64,000 nt of DNA, taken from assembly GCF_963678635.1 (NCBI RefSeq), contig NC_087067.1:11331716-11395715 (forward strand), read 5' to 3'. Below are positions 40,401-52,300 of the stretch, piece by piece (the stretch's first letter is position 1; each line of letters opens with the position of its first letter). Made by a program: the position numbers and the translations under genes. The DNA is from Symsagittifera roscoffensis (Eukaryota > Xenacoelomorpha > Acoela > Convolutidae). The notes below the pieces were generated by a model. That model saw only the letters and a list, made by a program, of their open reading frames with translations. It was not told the DNA's origin and did not search any database.

Positions 40401-43400
40401 AACAGCCTCGATTGTAATTTATAACTGAATTTTATGCAGAAGTCAAAGATAAGTGAAGTTAGTCAAAGAATAGTTTCATGCATAGTTCAGTTAGTCAAAG
40501 CGCACAAGAAAACAAGCCGGTACTGTTCCGTCTTGAAAAATACAACAACGAAAATTCAAATAGTGTCGTTTTCTCTGCGTGGTGTGATAAAAGGAGCTGA
40601 TCGAAAAAATGGATAATAGGCATACTCGACAGTCATAGTATAAAAAGCTTATTGAAAAACAATTTTTATTGAAAAATGACCAGAAAATCGAAAAAGAAGT
40701 TTATTTCTGAAGTTTTTAATTCTAAAAAGGCGCTACAATACTCAAAAAAACTATCGTTACTCGAGTAAACCTAAGTTACTCAAGCTACTTAAGCTGTTCT
40801 AAGCTTTCAAGATTTTAAAATAAGCTATTGTAAGCCTTTTTGCTTGCATTATTCGCTCGAATTCAGACGAGAAACCAAAGATTTCAAGCTGGTTTTTCTC
40901 AACACAGGGAATGTTTTTTTTTTTTGAAATTTTCTAATGTCGTTCGAATCATGACTATAAGGGCTTTAACATGTCTCAGTTGATTATTTGTGGTATCTGA
41001 TTTTGCTTGGAAAAAACCAAAACACACCCGAATATATAGTTCCTCCCCATTTTTCAAATGGTCGGAGCAATCAGTTAATCGGGGAAAGTTGTTTTGAACG
41101 CTACAGTCTTTTTGCACAAGCAAATCTGTGTTATAGTATGAAATACAGTCTTTTTGCGCAAGCAAATCTGTGTTGTAGTATAAATTCTCTTTTTTTCCAA
41201 CCTAAGTCGCAAATATTGTTGCGACAAAATGAGTTCATTTTGATTAATAACCAGCTATTAAGTACAGCCAATGCTAAGGATATTAACACAGACTATTATA
41301 TCACAAATAGCACTTTAGCTTCTAGGTATAGTGGATCTCTAGCGTAGAGGTAGGGAAGGAGACCCGCAACAAAATAAGAGAGTTCGAACTTGGGCAGGAT
41401 TCGTATACTAGATAAAATGCGTCCGCTCTATAAATTGAAGCATGTTAATTGTTAAATTTCTTTTTTTTTCTTCCAAATTCACTAGTGCTGCTAATGCGTC
41501 TCAATTGGCCTGCGTTACATAGCAGTTATGTGGACTCATAATTGGCGTGCGTCATTTAAAAAGTTTTGTAGACGCAAAGTTTTACTCCTTCAGTTTTTCC
41601 CAGTTGCGTTATCGGTCATATCTTTGCGTGTGTATCCGAAGTGCAACTTCGCCTCTTTAAATAATGTGTTTAACGTGTTTCAAACATTTTAAAATAAGAC
41701 AAAGTTTTAAACATGGCAACTCTGAGGAAAGCTGGTGTTGGAAGCTTCATTTTGCGATTATTTGGCAATATAAAGTCTTTAAACAAATCAAAAGTTTATT
41801 CTGCAAAAAATGTGAAGTTTTTCTGATTTATATATTTTTTTGTTTGTCATTCTTTTTATCGAAGTCAACTGTTGTCGATTATGCCTAATTTATAAACTTT
41901 CCAGGCCTTTTTCTAGTTATCTTATAACTTGGCGCCCAAAAAACTAGACTTATTTTGAAAAAAAAAACGAGTTTTTTTTCAATTTTAGGGGTTTTACTTT
42001 TGATTTGTTTTTAACCTCACTCCAAATTCATTTGGTAAATAGAAGAGAATTTTTTCTCGAGTAGCAAAATAACTGATGGCGCAAAAAAAAGAAATTTCAC
42101 TTTAGTTTGTAAAGTTGACTTAATTTTTTTTTCCGCGGAATAAAAAATCATCCTGATCCAGTTTTCTTAAATTGCCTTAAATTTTATTGAAACGTGTGAC
42201 GCATGAAAAACTTTTTATTCTCAAAAGGCTTGAAATTGTTGTTTCTTTTCTTGGCAATGGTTGAGAAAACAGCTTTTTCTTCAGTTTCTTGACCGGCTAG
42301 CTGTTGGCTTTGTTTTTGAATGGTGATGTGTTTTAGGTGGAGGTAAAAGTGCAATGTTACTATAGACGGAGGGACATACCGAATGCTTTGATCCATTTGG
42401 CTGACCCCTCATTCAATGACAAACATCCCAACAAAACTGTCTTGGACAACTTGACTACTGATGACAAACATTCTCTGTTTCACAGGGAGTTGTTCCTTTC
42501 GAGGCACACTGAAAAGGTTCCGGCGCAATATATACGTGGAAAATGTACCGTAAATCTAATTAGCGAAGTGGAGTCGCCACATATCTATATTAACAAAGAG
42601 GATGCATTTTTCTATTCGCTCGTATACGACCCAGTCAATAAAACGCTGTTAAAAGACCAAGGTGAAATGAGAGTAGGAAACAGGTTCCAGGCCCAGGTGC
42701 AACCCTGGATCGAGCAACCGATGAAACTAGACGACGATGGAGAGTATGTCAAATTGATGTGGGATCCCAAAAATAGAGTTTCTGAAGAAGACTGTGCCAA
42801 ATATCTGATTGTTGTCAGATCGATTGGAACATTTTCTCGTGCGTTGCACCACACGACTCAAGTTCGGGAAACTAGTCTGGTCAATTCGGCAGCCGCTGCT
42901 TCTCGCGATGTAGCAATTGCATATGCGCACGATTTACTGAACATGTGTGATTATGACATCGGGAAGTCGTGTTTAGAATTAGTGCCTGAAAATGGTCCGT
43001 TGCTGATACAAGACCAATCCGAAGAATGGTCTGCTAGCGAAGCGGCTCTCTTCGAAGAAGCTTTGGACAAACATGGGAAAGAGTTTGGGGAGATCAGAAA
43101 AGAGTTTCTACCCTGGAAAACTATGCCATCTATTATAGAGTATTATTACATGTGGAAAACAACTGATAGATATATGAGGCAAAAAAGAATCAAAGCTACA
43201 GAAGCGGAGTCAAAGTTGAAGCAAGTGTACATTCCATCATCAGGAACGTACAACAACCCGAATAAGATCCCTCTTGATGGACCGAACGGACCGTTTGTTA
43301 ACTTCCAATGCGAGGGCTGCTCCTGCAAAGAATCAAATGCGTGGTTTCTTTGGGGACCCAATAATATGTGCAAGTTGTGCGAATCTTGTTGGGTGTACTG

Positions 43401-44172
43401 GAAGAAATTTGGAGGACTCAAAAAACCGACTGCATACGAAAAGAGTGCAAATGAACAAAATGTGCGAGAGTTTAAGTACGAGTGCAAACAGTGCAAGAGG
43501 CAGTTTTCGAGACAAGAGCGTCTTGTAAACCACATGTCGGAGCACGGCGAGTATCGATGTGTAGTTGAAGGTTGCGACCGAGAGTTCAAGGTCAAGAACC
43601 AGTTGTATAGACACTTGACCTCGACGCATAACCTCTGTATAACATCTAGAACCTCATATGCCCAGATAATTAAGGTCAGGGAACCTTTCTTGATGGTAGC
43701 GACCAAGGCTACAAAAAGAGTGCAGCAGAAAATGACCCAACGGTTCCAGAAGATCGCGAGGAACCCCTGCGTTGAAATTGACATCAGCGATATTTCTAGT
43801 AACTGTGAATCGAGCTCAGAATCAGAAGCACATGCGGATGAATCAAAAACGAAAACAAAAAAGGTTTCAATCGAAGACTTGGTTCTTAAAATAGGAGAAG
43901 TATACCGAGAAGCTCCGAGTGGCAGAAAACGAGGAATTACTGACAAAAACAATGCCGCAACTGCGCCGTATAAGAAAATTCATCTTGATGTGAATGCGCC
44001 ATTAGTTTCTGTTAGCAGCAAGCCATTCAAATGGTGCGATGTTGTTGATGGATATCTCTACATGGCAAGCCCAGAAACAAAAGAAAAGCGTGTAAAAAAG
44101 AAATCTTCTGATTACAAACGAGCTAGCAGATGTCCTGCTCTTGATGTATCTGCAGAAAATAAAGCAAATTAA
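34451..44172 (+). CDS. MTA: Metastasis-associated protein (MTA), NuRD subunit
   Basis: Two coding exons: 34,451-34,576 (42 codons, ends CAG|gtgag) and 42,337-44,172, joined in phase 0, 653 residues. Seen in order: BAH start [19 protein letters not shown] and H-R-E-L-F-L-S-R typical of MTA BAH, ELM2 from G-E-M-R-V-G-N-R (about 151), SANT (about 270-320, W-S-A-S-E...[10 protein letters not shown]), GATA finger C-x2-C...C-x2-C (about 367-402), then two C2H2 fingers (about 425-480) and a basic region. MTA proteins bind HDAC1/2 through ELM2-SANT and scaffold the NuRD deacetylase in the nucleus. The C2H2 pair is absent from the vertebrate MTA1-3 that I know but may be common in invertebrates. Intron 1 (7,760 bp) contains LINE-B and several repeats. 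Confidence 0.93.
38180..38341 (-). other. Chromo-barrel (MRG15/Tudor-knot-like) domain coding segment in LINE-B
   Basis: Residues about 99-152 match the MRG15-type pattern Y-[ED]-A-x2-L-K-V ... F-x-H-[YF]-x-G-W-N-K-x2-D-x-W-V. Of the MRG15 methyl-lysine cage, positions equivalent to Tyr26, Tyr46 and Trp49 are aromatic here (Tyr113, Phe129, Trp132), while Trp53 is replaced by Ser136. Confidence 0.75.
38393..38452 (-). other. 2A ribosome-skipping motif in LINE-B
   Basis: It encodes residues 62-81: a leucine-rich stretch followed by D-I-E-S-N-P-G-P, matching the 2A consensus D-[VI]-E-x-N-P-G-P. The skip is between Gly80 and Pro81. Known 2A motifs lie near the N-terminus of some sea-urchin and mollusc non-LTR elements. 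Confidence 0.9.
38881..39700. other. Intron sequence, nothing recognised
   Basis: AT-rich part of MTA intron 1 between LINE-B and the tandem trimer. No ORF, tRNA-like or terminal-repeat signal was found. Confidence 0.5.
39700..40225 (+). repeat. Tandem trimer of a 167-179 bp unit in MTA intron 1
   Basis: The anchor TGGCGTCTAA recurs at 39,751, 39,930 and 40,097 (periods 179 and 167), with shared GTTTTTC, ATTGATTGTCTCG-like and GACGCTCGGAAAATA segments around it. The copies are diverged by substitutions and small indels. Confidence 0.8.
40800..41070 (+). repeat. Interspersed repeat family B, intron copy
   Basis: It shares segments with 55,380-55,790: a GAATTxAGAC...AACCAAAGATTT start, GTTCGAATCATGACTATAAGGG, GATTATTTGTGG and a CCCCATTTTTCAA end. 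A fragment also appears at about 40,255-40,345. No coding capacity; class unknown. Confidence 0.6.
41165..41663 (+). repeat. tRNA-related SINE-like repeat A, uninterrupted copy
   Basis: Matches 46,200-46,612 plus 47,404-47,527. Its middle has A-box-like TAGCGTAGAGGTAGGG and B-box-like GAGTTCGAACTTGGG, as in RNA polymerase III promoters. It ends in CGAAGTGCAACTTCGCCTC. It contains one GGACTCATAATTGG, which marks the empty site of the hAT insertion in the other copy. Confidence 0.7.
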
Positions 44173-45769
44173 GTGCAGTAAATTGTGTCTGGAATCTAAG
44201 ACGACAGCCCTTAAGACGAAAACAGGATTTTAAGATGACAATTAAATTAATACAAACACACAAAAAAAAATCATTTTGATCGGTTAAATTTTAGGAGAGA
44301 AGGGTTCAAAAATAGATGTTGCCAAACATACGTTTTGTCATCTTGACGTTTTTACTCATGCTTTGTCGTCTTTTTACTTGGCACCGGTGAAGCTTAGTGT
44401 GTGCCGTTACCTGAAACTAATTTTTTTGGCTCTTTTTTATACCCCCTCCCGTGCCACCTCACGCGAGCATCAATTTTATGGTATAACGAGTCGTTTTACA
44501 AGGTTAATTATGAAGACCAAATATGTTTCTCGTGGCCTAATTAGCATAGCAATTCAATGCGCATGCCAATTTGCGTAACAATCAGGAAATGTGCACAAAA
44601 GTTTTACTTGTAGAACTTTGCAGGTGGGGAGGGGGAAGAGAAAAAGAGTAATTTTTTGATCTAATAATTCTGTCCTTGAAAACCAATCTCGTTTTGTGAT
44701 TTAAAATTGTGTATGATCAAAATGTGAAGAAATGATAAATATTTGACTATTTCGGTTATTTTTCTATTCGATCAGTCTGTCTGTCTACTTTATCTAAGTA
44801 ATACAAATACCTGTGTTTTGAATAATTTTTGATCGTTGTTTAGATTCGCATATTTATCTGTTTAATTTTACTTTGTATGTCAAATCAATTAAATTTTATA
44901 TTAAGTCTGTGCGTTTTTTGATACAGCTGAGAAAATCCAATTTTCCAGTTTTTCTTTCATTGTTGTTAATGATTGAAATTGGCAGTCTTTTTTGAAATAA
45001 AATAAAATATCAATTGAATATCCTCTCTTCATTTTGTATAATTTGGTATCAAGTTTAAATTTTTATCCAGTCAAAATCTAGTGTTCTGGACACAACTGTA
45101 ATGGGGGGGGGCTGCTTGTCGCTCAGAAAAGTAACCAGCTCTGATGATCCTGATCGCTTTTAAACCAGGTGTGTTCGAAGCTAGCATTCCAAATTGAATC
45201 TCAACTGACGATGTTATATTCATTCTGTTTTCAGTTTGTTTTATGCCTCTCATTCAGGGTACGCAGAAGTCTATTCATTTGGAGTATTATACGCTCCATT
45301 CTCCTAATCATCTTGGAAGCGGTAAATTGTTTTTGTTTAGCGATTAGGAAGCATTAAATATCTGAATGGATTATTTTTTCCGCTTAACATCTTGTCTAAT
45401 ACAATCAAAACATTTCGTTAACATCTCGAGCACTGAAGATGGTAGTCATCTCCAATTTTAACATCCAAATGTGTTTCCCAATGCAGTGATACTGCGTCTT
45501 AAGTTAATTTTGCAGAAATAGTTTTCAGAAATAAACTAATTTTTTTGTCAGTTTTGTGGATTTTTGTCCCAAGTTTAGCTGGCTTATTTCGGGGGTGTTA
45601 TAATTTAAAACCTTTTCTACCTTTGCAATCAGCTTTGTTTATTATTACGAACCTTCTATTCTTCTAACCTATTTAGCAAATAAAAGTGTTCATTAAGTGT
45701 GTTAACTTATTTGGAAATTTCGCCGCAGCATTGGAAATTGCGCAGCATCTCTGTCTTAGTTGTGGCTTG
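44173..45769. other. Region downstream of MTA without a gene
   Basis: Probably the MTA 3' UTR and intergenic sequence. AATAAA-type signals occur near 44,997. A G-run at about 45,105 is the only other notable feature. Confidence 0.45.
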
Positions 45770-45962
45770 TGTTTGGTGCCTATTAAGCGTCCACGTTAAG
45801 TGGTTAGTGTGTGAGAATCTTAATCTCTAGTTCGCAGTTTCGATTCTCGGACATAACCGGTTTTTACTAATTCGAAGCTTATTTCTTAATTTTCTTATTG
45901 AACTTTATAGAGTGGCTTTTTGTGTTCTCGCAAGTTTATGCGAAGCGAAGCTTCGCCTCTGT
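45770..45962 (+). repeat. tRNA-related SINE-like repeat C, first copy
   Basis: TAGTTCGCAGTTTCGATTCTCGG (B-box like) followed by TACTAATTCGAAGCTTATTTC and a CTTATTGAACTTTATAGAGTGGCTTTTT tail, ending in GCGAAGCGAAGCTTCGCCTC. A related copy lies at 47,763-47,945. Confidence 0.55.
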
Positions 45963-46612
45963 ATTGATAGTTGTTTTTACAACAGCGAACTTTAGTGAGC
46001 GTTAGTGTTATACTACGACTATTCTTTTTTTTCTAACCTAAGTCGTCAATATTGGTGCCACTTTTGCAACGGCTTATTGGTAGTATGTGCTTTGACAATC
46101 GAATAGTAATAAGTTAACACAGCATAAGCATTTTAAATTCACCAATTGAACAGATAAAAAGCTATTTGTTTCAAACAACATAACAGTAATTACACATGCA
46201 AAGCTTGTGTGATAGTATGAACTCTTTTTTTTCTCCAACCTTAGTCGCAAGTATTAGTGTTCACTTTGAAAGTGTTCATTTTGATCAATAACCAGCTATT
46301 AAGTACAGCCAATGCTAAGGTTAAGGAGGATACTAACACAGACTATTATATTACAAATAGCACTTTAGCTTCAAGGGTATAATGGGTCTGTAGCGTAGAG
46401 GTAGGGAAGGAAACCCGCAGCAAAATAAAAGGAATCGAACCTGGGTTGAGTCGGATGTTTTGAATGAATTTTTTCCGTTTTTTAATTAAAATGTGTTTGC
46501 TCTATAAATTGAGGCATGTTAGTCGTTAAATTTCTTTTTTTTTCAATTTGACTGGTACTGCTAATGCGTCATCATTGGCTTGAGTCACTAAGCAATTATG
46601 TAGACTCATAAT

Positions 46613-47403
46613 CAGGGGTTCCGAAAAATTAATTGGAACAAGACCAATCAATTATTTGGTGTAGCAATCAATTAATTGTAATTGGGCACCTAGATCAATC
46701 AATGATTGCAATTATTGGCAATTATTTTAGAAGAAAGAAATGAATGGTAAAATAAGAATTGAGTCCTAGTTACGAACACAAACTATAATTTTTTTTCAGT
46801 TTTATCATTGTGAATCACTGAAACTGTCTCTCAAACAGAACAAAAACTCATGCGGTAAGAAAATTTGATATAGGAACTTGGTTGGATGTGCTTTGTTGAT
46901 TCGACACTGAGTGCTGACTTTTAATGTGATTCATCAGATTCCATCCTGTCGCACGCTTTTGCGTCCGTTTTTTTTCCAAATTTGCATTTCCATAGGTTGG
47001 GATTCTCTTCCGGTTCGGGTTTGTGAAAATACCGCAATGCAATCCTTTTATTTGAAGTTTCCATGATGCGAAATGGATGATGGCGATTATGTATAACTCA
47101 GCTGAGCAAGCTTACATTCGCTATCTTGTGAGTTGCTGATTGCGACATAATAGCAGATAATGCAGAGAATTGCGTCATTTTAGCAGAAAATGCAGAGAAT
47201 TGCGTGTCATATTAGTTGCTGCTATGCTGCAGCGATTATGTTGAAAAGCGGGATTAATTCCGCTCCATTTCAGAAATTATAAAAATTGCCAATTAATTGT
47301 TATTAAATTATTATTCAGCAATCAATTAAATAATTGCTAAAAGCCTGTCAATCAAATAATTGGAACAATGAATTGAACTCCAATTAGTTTTTCGGAACCC
47401 CTG
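46613..47403. mobile_element. Non-autonomous hAT transposon, 791 bp
   Basis: The ends are inverted repeats CAGGGGTTCCGAAAAATTAA and, at the other end, the complement of CAGGGGTTCCGAAAAACTAA. It is flanked by an exact 8-bp duplication CTCATAAT (46,605-46,612 and 47,404-47,411). CAGGGG ends plus an 8-bp duplication identify the hAT superfamily. Inside are AT-rich subterminal AATTAATTG-type repeats and, at 46,848-47,042 on the minus strand, a remnant resembling the BED zinc finger of hAT transposases (H-x4-H near the end). The DDE transposase core is missing, so it would need a helper. Confidence 0.92.
46848..47042 (-). pseudogene. BED-finger remnant of a hAT transposase
   Basis: 64 residues, Lys/Arg-rich, with N-L-M-N-H-I-K-S-Q-H near the C-terminal third, as in the second half of BED fingers. 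It ends inside the AT-rich part of the transposon. It is probably an internal-deletion product of an autonomous relative. Confidence 0.5.
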
Positions 47404-47762
47404 CTCATAATTGGTGTGTGTCACTTAAGAATTTTTGTAGACTCAAAGTGTTACTCATTCTGCTTTTCCCAGTAGCGTTATTGGTCATATTTTTGCTTGT
47501 GTATGAGTAGGGCCAGTTCGCCTCTTTAAAAACTCGATTTTAGAATTTTCCTAACCCAAAATATCTAGCAATTTTTGGAAATGCATAATTTACACATAAT
47601 GTGGCTTTGTGCTTTGCGATTAATTACATACAAAGTCAGTGTGGATGCATTCAGTTTGTTACATGCTATGTTTTTACCTGCAAAATTGTGTCTCTTTTTA
47701 TTTGGTGCAACTTTTGCTGCCTGGTTTTGGCAACTTGTTTGCATATGTAGCTGCTTGATTTT

Positions 47763-47945
47763 AGACTAGCGTTCGTGGCCGTGAGAGCAGGTTGTGAGAG
47801 CCCAATTCTTGAGTTCGCAGCTTTGAAGCCCATACATAGCAAAGTTATACTAATTCGCGTCTAATTTCTAGCTTTTCTTATTTCATTTTATAAAGCTGCT
47901 TTTTTGTCATGTTCTCACTGGTGTTTGCGAAGCATAGAATAATTT
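47763..47945 (+). repeat. tRNA-related SINE-like repeat C, second copy
   Basis: Shares TTGAGTTCGCAGCTTTGAAGCCC, TACTAATTCG, and CTTATTTCATTTTATAAAGCTGCTTTTT with 45,770-45,962, in the same order and spacing. Confidence 0.55.
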
Positions 47946-49336
47946 GAAATTGTTGTCAGTTTTTTCGGCTATATTGTTTTCTGATTTTTTTTTCGTCTTA
48001 GTGTTTTTTTTTTGTTTTTCGGAAACTCAGTGTCCAGTATTGGTGTGAACATTTTTATTGTAAGTTGATTCAAGGTGATGACACAGTGATTTTTGTTGAT
48101 TGTCTTAAAGTGTTCGAAAAAAATTACTTATATATATGATTTTGGCCTGATTTTTCTCAGCTCGAGTTTGGTTCTCGAGCTGGAGGCTTGGTTCAATCTT
48201 TGCCGTGTTTTTTTTTCGACGTTTGGCAAGTTTAGCTCTGCATTTGGCGAACCAACCCGACATTTGGCGAGTTCGGTTCAATAGCTGAGTTTTTTCTGGT
48301 TCGAGTTTTAAAATTTTCTTCTTGACCAGGCGGTTTTTGTTGTGCGTTGCTAAAGGGAGTTTTTGTCTGTATGTTGTAATCTATGTTTAATATCCTTGTC
48401 TGTAATATTCATCAGTGTTTACTCTTGCGAGCATTGTGTTATTTTACATATACCGGGTCCACTTTTTTCAATCCAAATCGCATAAATTAGTGCTATTTTT
48501 GCTGCCTCTTTTGCTGGAGTTTTGACAGTTTGATATCATAGCCGAGGCCTGTAGTATTACCTGCTTTTTACCGTAAATGGCATTTATTCAATATATCTCA
48601 TAACTTTTTCTTGCTTTTTTCAAAAGTTTTCACCGTTTAAAGCTATTTCTTGGGGTTTTGTCGCTGATGTAAAAATTTAGGTTTAATAGGCTTTCTGCAA
48701 CCTTTTTGTGGCAATTATTTAAAACTTTTTGATAAGTTTTTTGAATTTTATTTCTATGTTTGTTTTTCATTTCATGTTTTTTGTTTGCTTTTCTTTTGAA
48801 CTTATGAATAATTTTTGTATTGTATCTCTCCATTTTTCTTCTGTGTTTGATTTTTTTTCCGCCTTGTAATCATGTCGCTTAAATTATCTTATGCAACGAC
48901 ATTTGAAGGGTGAAGTTATTGTTAATAAAATTGAGGTCTTAATGGCTTTTTTCGACTCTGGGTGATGTACAAGTTTTTTTTTCCTGTCATTGGTTATAAT
49001 AGCAATATTAATATAACACTGTCGTATGTATTTATCGCAGCATCCTGAATATTGCGTGCACACAACGCCAGTGTTATTGAAATTGAAAAAAGGTCGATCT
49101 TTTGGCTTGATGCATTTTGTTGGCTCGCTTATCGGCGCATAGTTGAATACCTGTTATAAACGCTTGTATTTTTGCTTGCTCTTAAAAAGTGCCGCTGTTT
49201 AAGTTTCCTAAACATCAATTTAGACAACGCCTATTAATGCGTGGAGTTATCGGCGGCAGTTTTGAATGAGAATATTTTCGGCTGAATTCTTTGTTCACAA
49301 AAACCATTGAGGTAATCAATTTGTTTGTTTTCTTAG
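47946..49336. other. T-rich sequence upstream of the CDK1-like exons
   Basis: The first coding exon of the CDK1-like gene (about 13 residues) should lie here or further upstream but could not be found with confidence. No other gene is visible. Confidence 0.4.
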
Positions 49337-52300
49337 GTATGTTTGGAAAAGTGTTTGAAGCATACCACAATGTAACAAATGCTAGAGCTGCAGTGAAGAT
49401 GTTCACGTACGACACTGACGAAGGAACACCGCCAACCGCTCTTCGAGAAGTTGCAATTCTGAAATGGCTCAGTCATCCCAACATAGTAACGTGAGACTGC
49501 TTAAGATTTTTCAGAAAAATTCAAAAAGTATTTCTTCCCAAGTAAACTTCATTATAAGTCTTTGAGTTAAGTAATGGTTGACCCATAATCATTTAATTTA
49601 ATCATAATTTTGAAATTATGGGAAATTTAAGGGAAAAAATGAATTTTTTGTTTGTTTATTTTGCCTTAACGGGCCTATTTGTCTTTTTTTTATTATCTTT
49701 TTTGGTGTGATCCTGCTCCTTTACGCTGCGCATCAAGCTCATATGTGATAAGTTTGATGTAATAAATTGTTTTTGTATGGTTTGACAGTTTTTGGTTAGA
49801 TTTTTTGCAAATTCTTTTGTGCAAATTGTCAGAAACTTATGCGTTCATTTATTTTTTCAATTTTTTCTTTCATTTTGATCTTAGTTTTTAGCAAATGTTC
49901 CTGATGATGTTAATAGCCAATTGTTCCTTCTAGGATGTGCAGCTTGCTTGATTGCAAGACTTTAGGCGAAGTTTTTGTGTACATTTTAGGAATTTTTAGA
50001 TCTCGATTTGTTGCCCAATTTTTTATTTGACATAAGAAAGAATTGAGTGGAGTTTATGTAGCCCGGATCTTTTTTATGTTTTAGGTCATTGATTGTTTTA
50101 TATGAATTGTTTAAAAAACGTTTTTTAGCCTACGATGTTTTCAACTGATTATCTTGAGACACATTATCTTTTGATTTTTGGCATTTTATTTTGTATCGCG
50201 TGGCTCGAAGCTCAGCTTTGCCTGTTATAAAATAATCATCTCGTTTTCTACTAGCTTGTTATATACGTCATCATGTTCAAGGCAAAAGCATCAATCACGT
50301 TCAAGAAAAAATATGCAATTTTTCACCAGCCTTATCTTACAAAGTCCTTTTACTTTCTTTAAACCGAAATCTCGCATTGTAATGCAATGGTTTTGTGCAA
50401 AGTTCGATCAAATTATTGTTTCGAAGCGACATTCTTATACTTGCGATTGTTTTTTAGTTTGGAGTTTTGAAAATCGGAAATTTATTTATCTGTCGGTATA
50501 TTAAGCGATAGATTTTGCATTTATCTATGATAATGAACGCGTAAGCACGATTTATTTGAGCGTGGCAAACTAATCCAAAATTTAAAGCGCACAAATACTC
50601 ATCAAAATTGAATTGAATAAAGCTTTGAGAGTTTTTGAGTTTTTGGAGCTTCTTTTTTTGCCAATTTTTGCTTGTTTGCCAAGTAAAGCTTTGACTGTGT
50701 TATAAATAGTAGTTTCTCCATTTTTCCATAGATAATTTCTTCACCTGGATGGATTTTTGATTCCTGGATGGAGTTTTTTTTAAGTGTATCTGACCGGGAG
50801 AATACCTGCTTTCTGCTTAGCAACTGGCTTATCTTATTGTTCCGATTACGGAGTGGAAATGAAGTTAGAATTGTAATAAAGGAGGTGCTGTTTTCGAAGC
50901 AAATCCAGGTACAACAAATAAATGTTACATAAGGGGTAGTACTAAATCATATTGAAGCCCTTTCAGAGGTAATTTACGCTGCAAGGAAAAATTGCGAAAA
51001 ACAAATTCGATAAATTTTTCTGGGTCATTTTGTTGAAGTTAATGTGGTCGGAACATTTTGAGGTAGTTGATCAGCAACCGGTCTTTCTTGTTCATTTCGC
51101 ATATGATGTATTTCTCATTCTTGCGATTAAAATGCAAGAATTTTAAGAGTGTTTGTTTTTACAGGGTGTATGATCACATGATAGAGGACGGAAACTTGTA
51201 TCTTGTTATGGAATGCCTGGAAACAGATCTGAAAAATTATTTACATGGACCAAATGGGGGATTGGCGGAGGAAGAGCTCATGGACGAAATTTTAGCCAAG
51301 GTAAAACAGGTTATCAAGCACCAATACTACCATGACAGTTTGGGATCATTTTTTTTGCAATTGGCACAGTAAACATCATTCGGAAAATTGAAAATTGGGG
51401 TACTTCTACATATTTTGGTCAAAAATGTGATTTAGTTGAAGTTCTTTGCAAAAGTGTCTAGTTGTAATAGTTTTTAAAAACGTCTAAAGTCTGCTTTTTA
51501 CTGGAAAAAACATTAACCTCAGGAACCGATCAGCAAAATGGCTTTGAAATTTTTCCCATGTTTTTAAAAAATGTTTTCCATGTTTCGGCCTAGAAATTTG
51601 TTGTTCAAACTCATTGAAAACCCATATTTAATTCGCTCCATGTCGAGTGACCCTAATTTGATTAGTGAATGTTTTTGGTCGATGTAGTATGGTAAAATAC
51701 TACATGGTTTTTCATGGGTCAAAATAGGGTGTTTTTCAGAGCTATATGTACCAAATATTGAACGCGACCTGCTACTGCCACATGCGAGGAATCTTCCACA
51801 GGGATCTGAAGCCCCAGAATTTACTGTTGAATAACAGAGGACAGATCAAACTGTGTGATTTTGGGCTGGCCAGGACATACAGTCTAACGTCGAAGAGGTA
51901 CACGCATGAGGTGATGACGATGTGGTACAGGGCACCCGAGATTCTCCTAGGCAGCAAAACGTAAACCCCTTCTAGAATGAATTCTGAGAAAGTAACTCAA
52001 AAAATTTGAAATGATCGTGAACATCATAATAGTATTGGTATATTAAGTATAAAACAGATGCTACAAAAAGAGATGGAACAAGCGAATACTGACAAAACTA
52101 GGTGATTCTGAAAGGGGGGAGAGAAAAAGAATCCGACTTTTAGGTTGAAGCGACGTTAATCTGTGCTTCTGTTTGCGGAAAAATGGTGTTACTATGTCAT
52201 GCTAGGTACGGCTCGGATGTTGACCTTTGGTCGATAGGGGTCATCTTGTACGAGATGCTGAACAAGAGCTACATGTTCACGGGAGACTGCGAGATCGACC

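Larger units (their letters stand above)
46200..47527 (+). repeat. SINE-like repeat A, copy split by a hAT element
   Basis: The left part is 46,200-46,612 and the right part 47,404-47,527. Both align with the uninterrupted copy at 41,165-41,663. The A-box-like GTAGCGTAGAGGTAGGG and B-box-like AATCGAACCTGGG are at about 46,389-46,446. Confidence 0.75.

Noticed and set aside
41350-41400. Functional tRNA genes within the SINE-like repeats
   Set aside because: Box-like elements are present but no cloverleaf closes, and the sequences recur as dispersed repeats with shared non-tRNA flanks.
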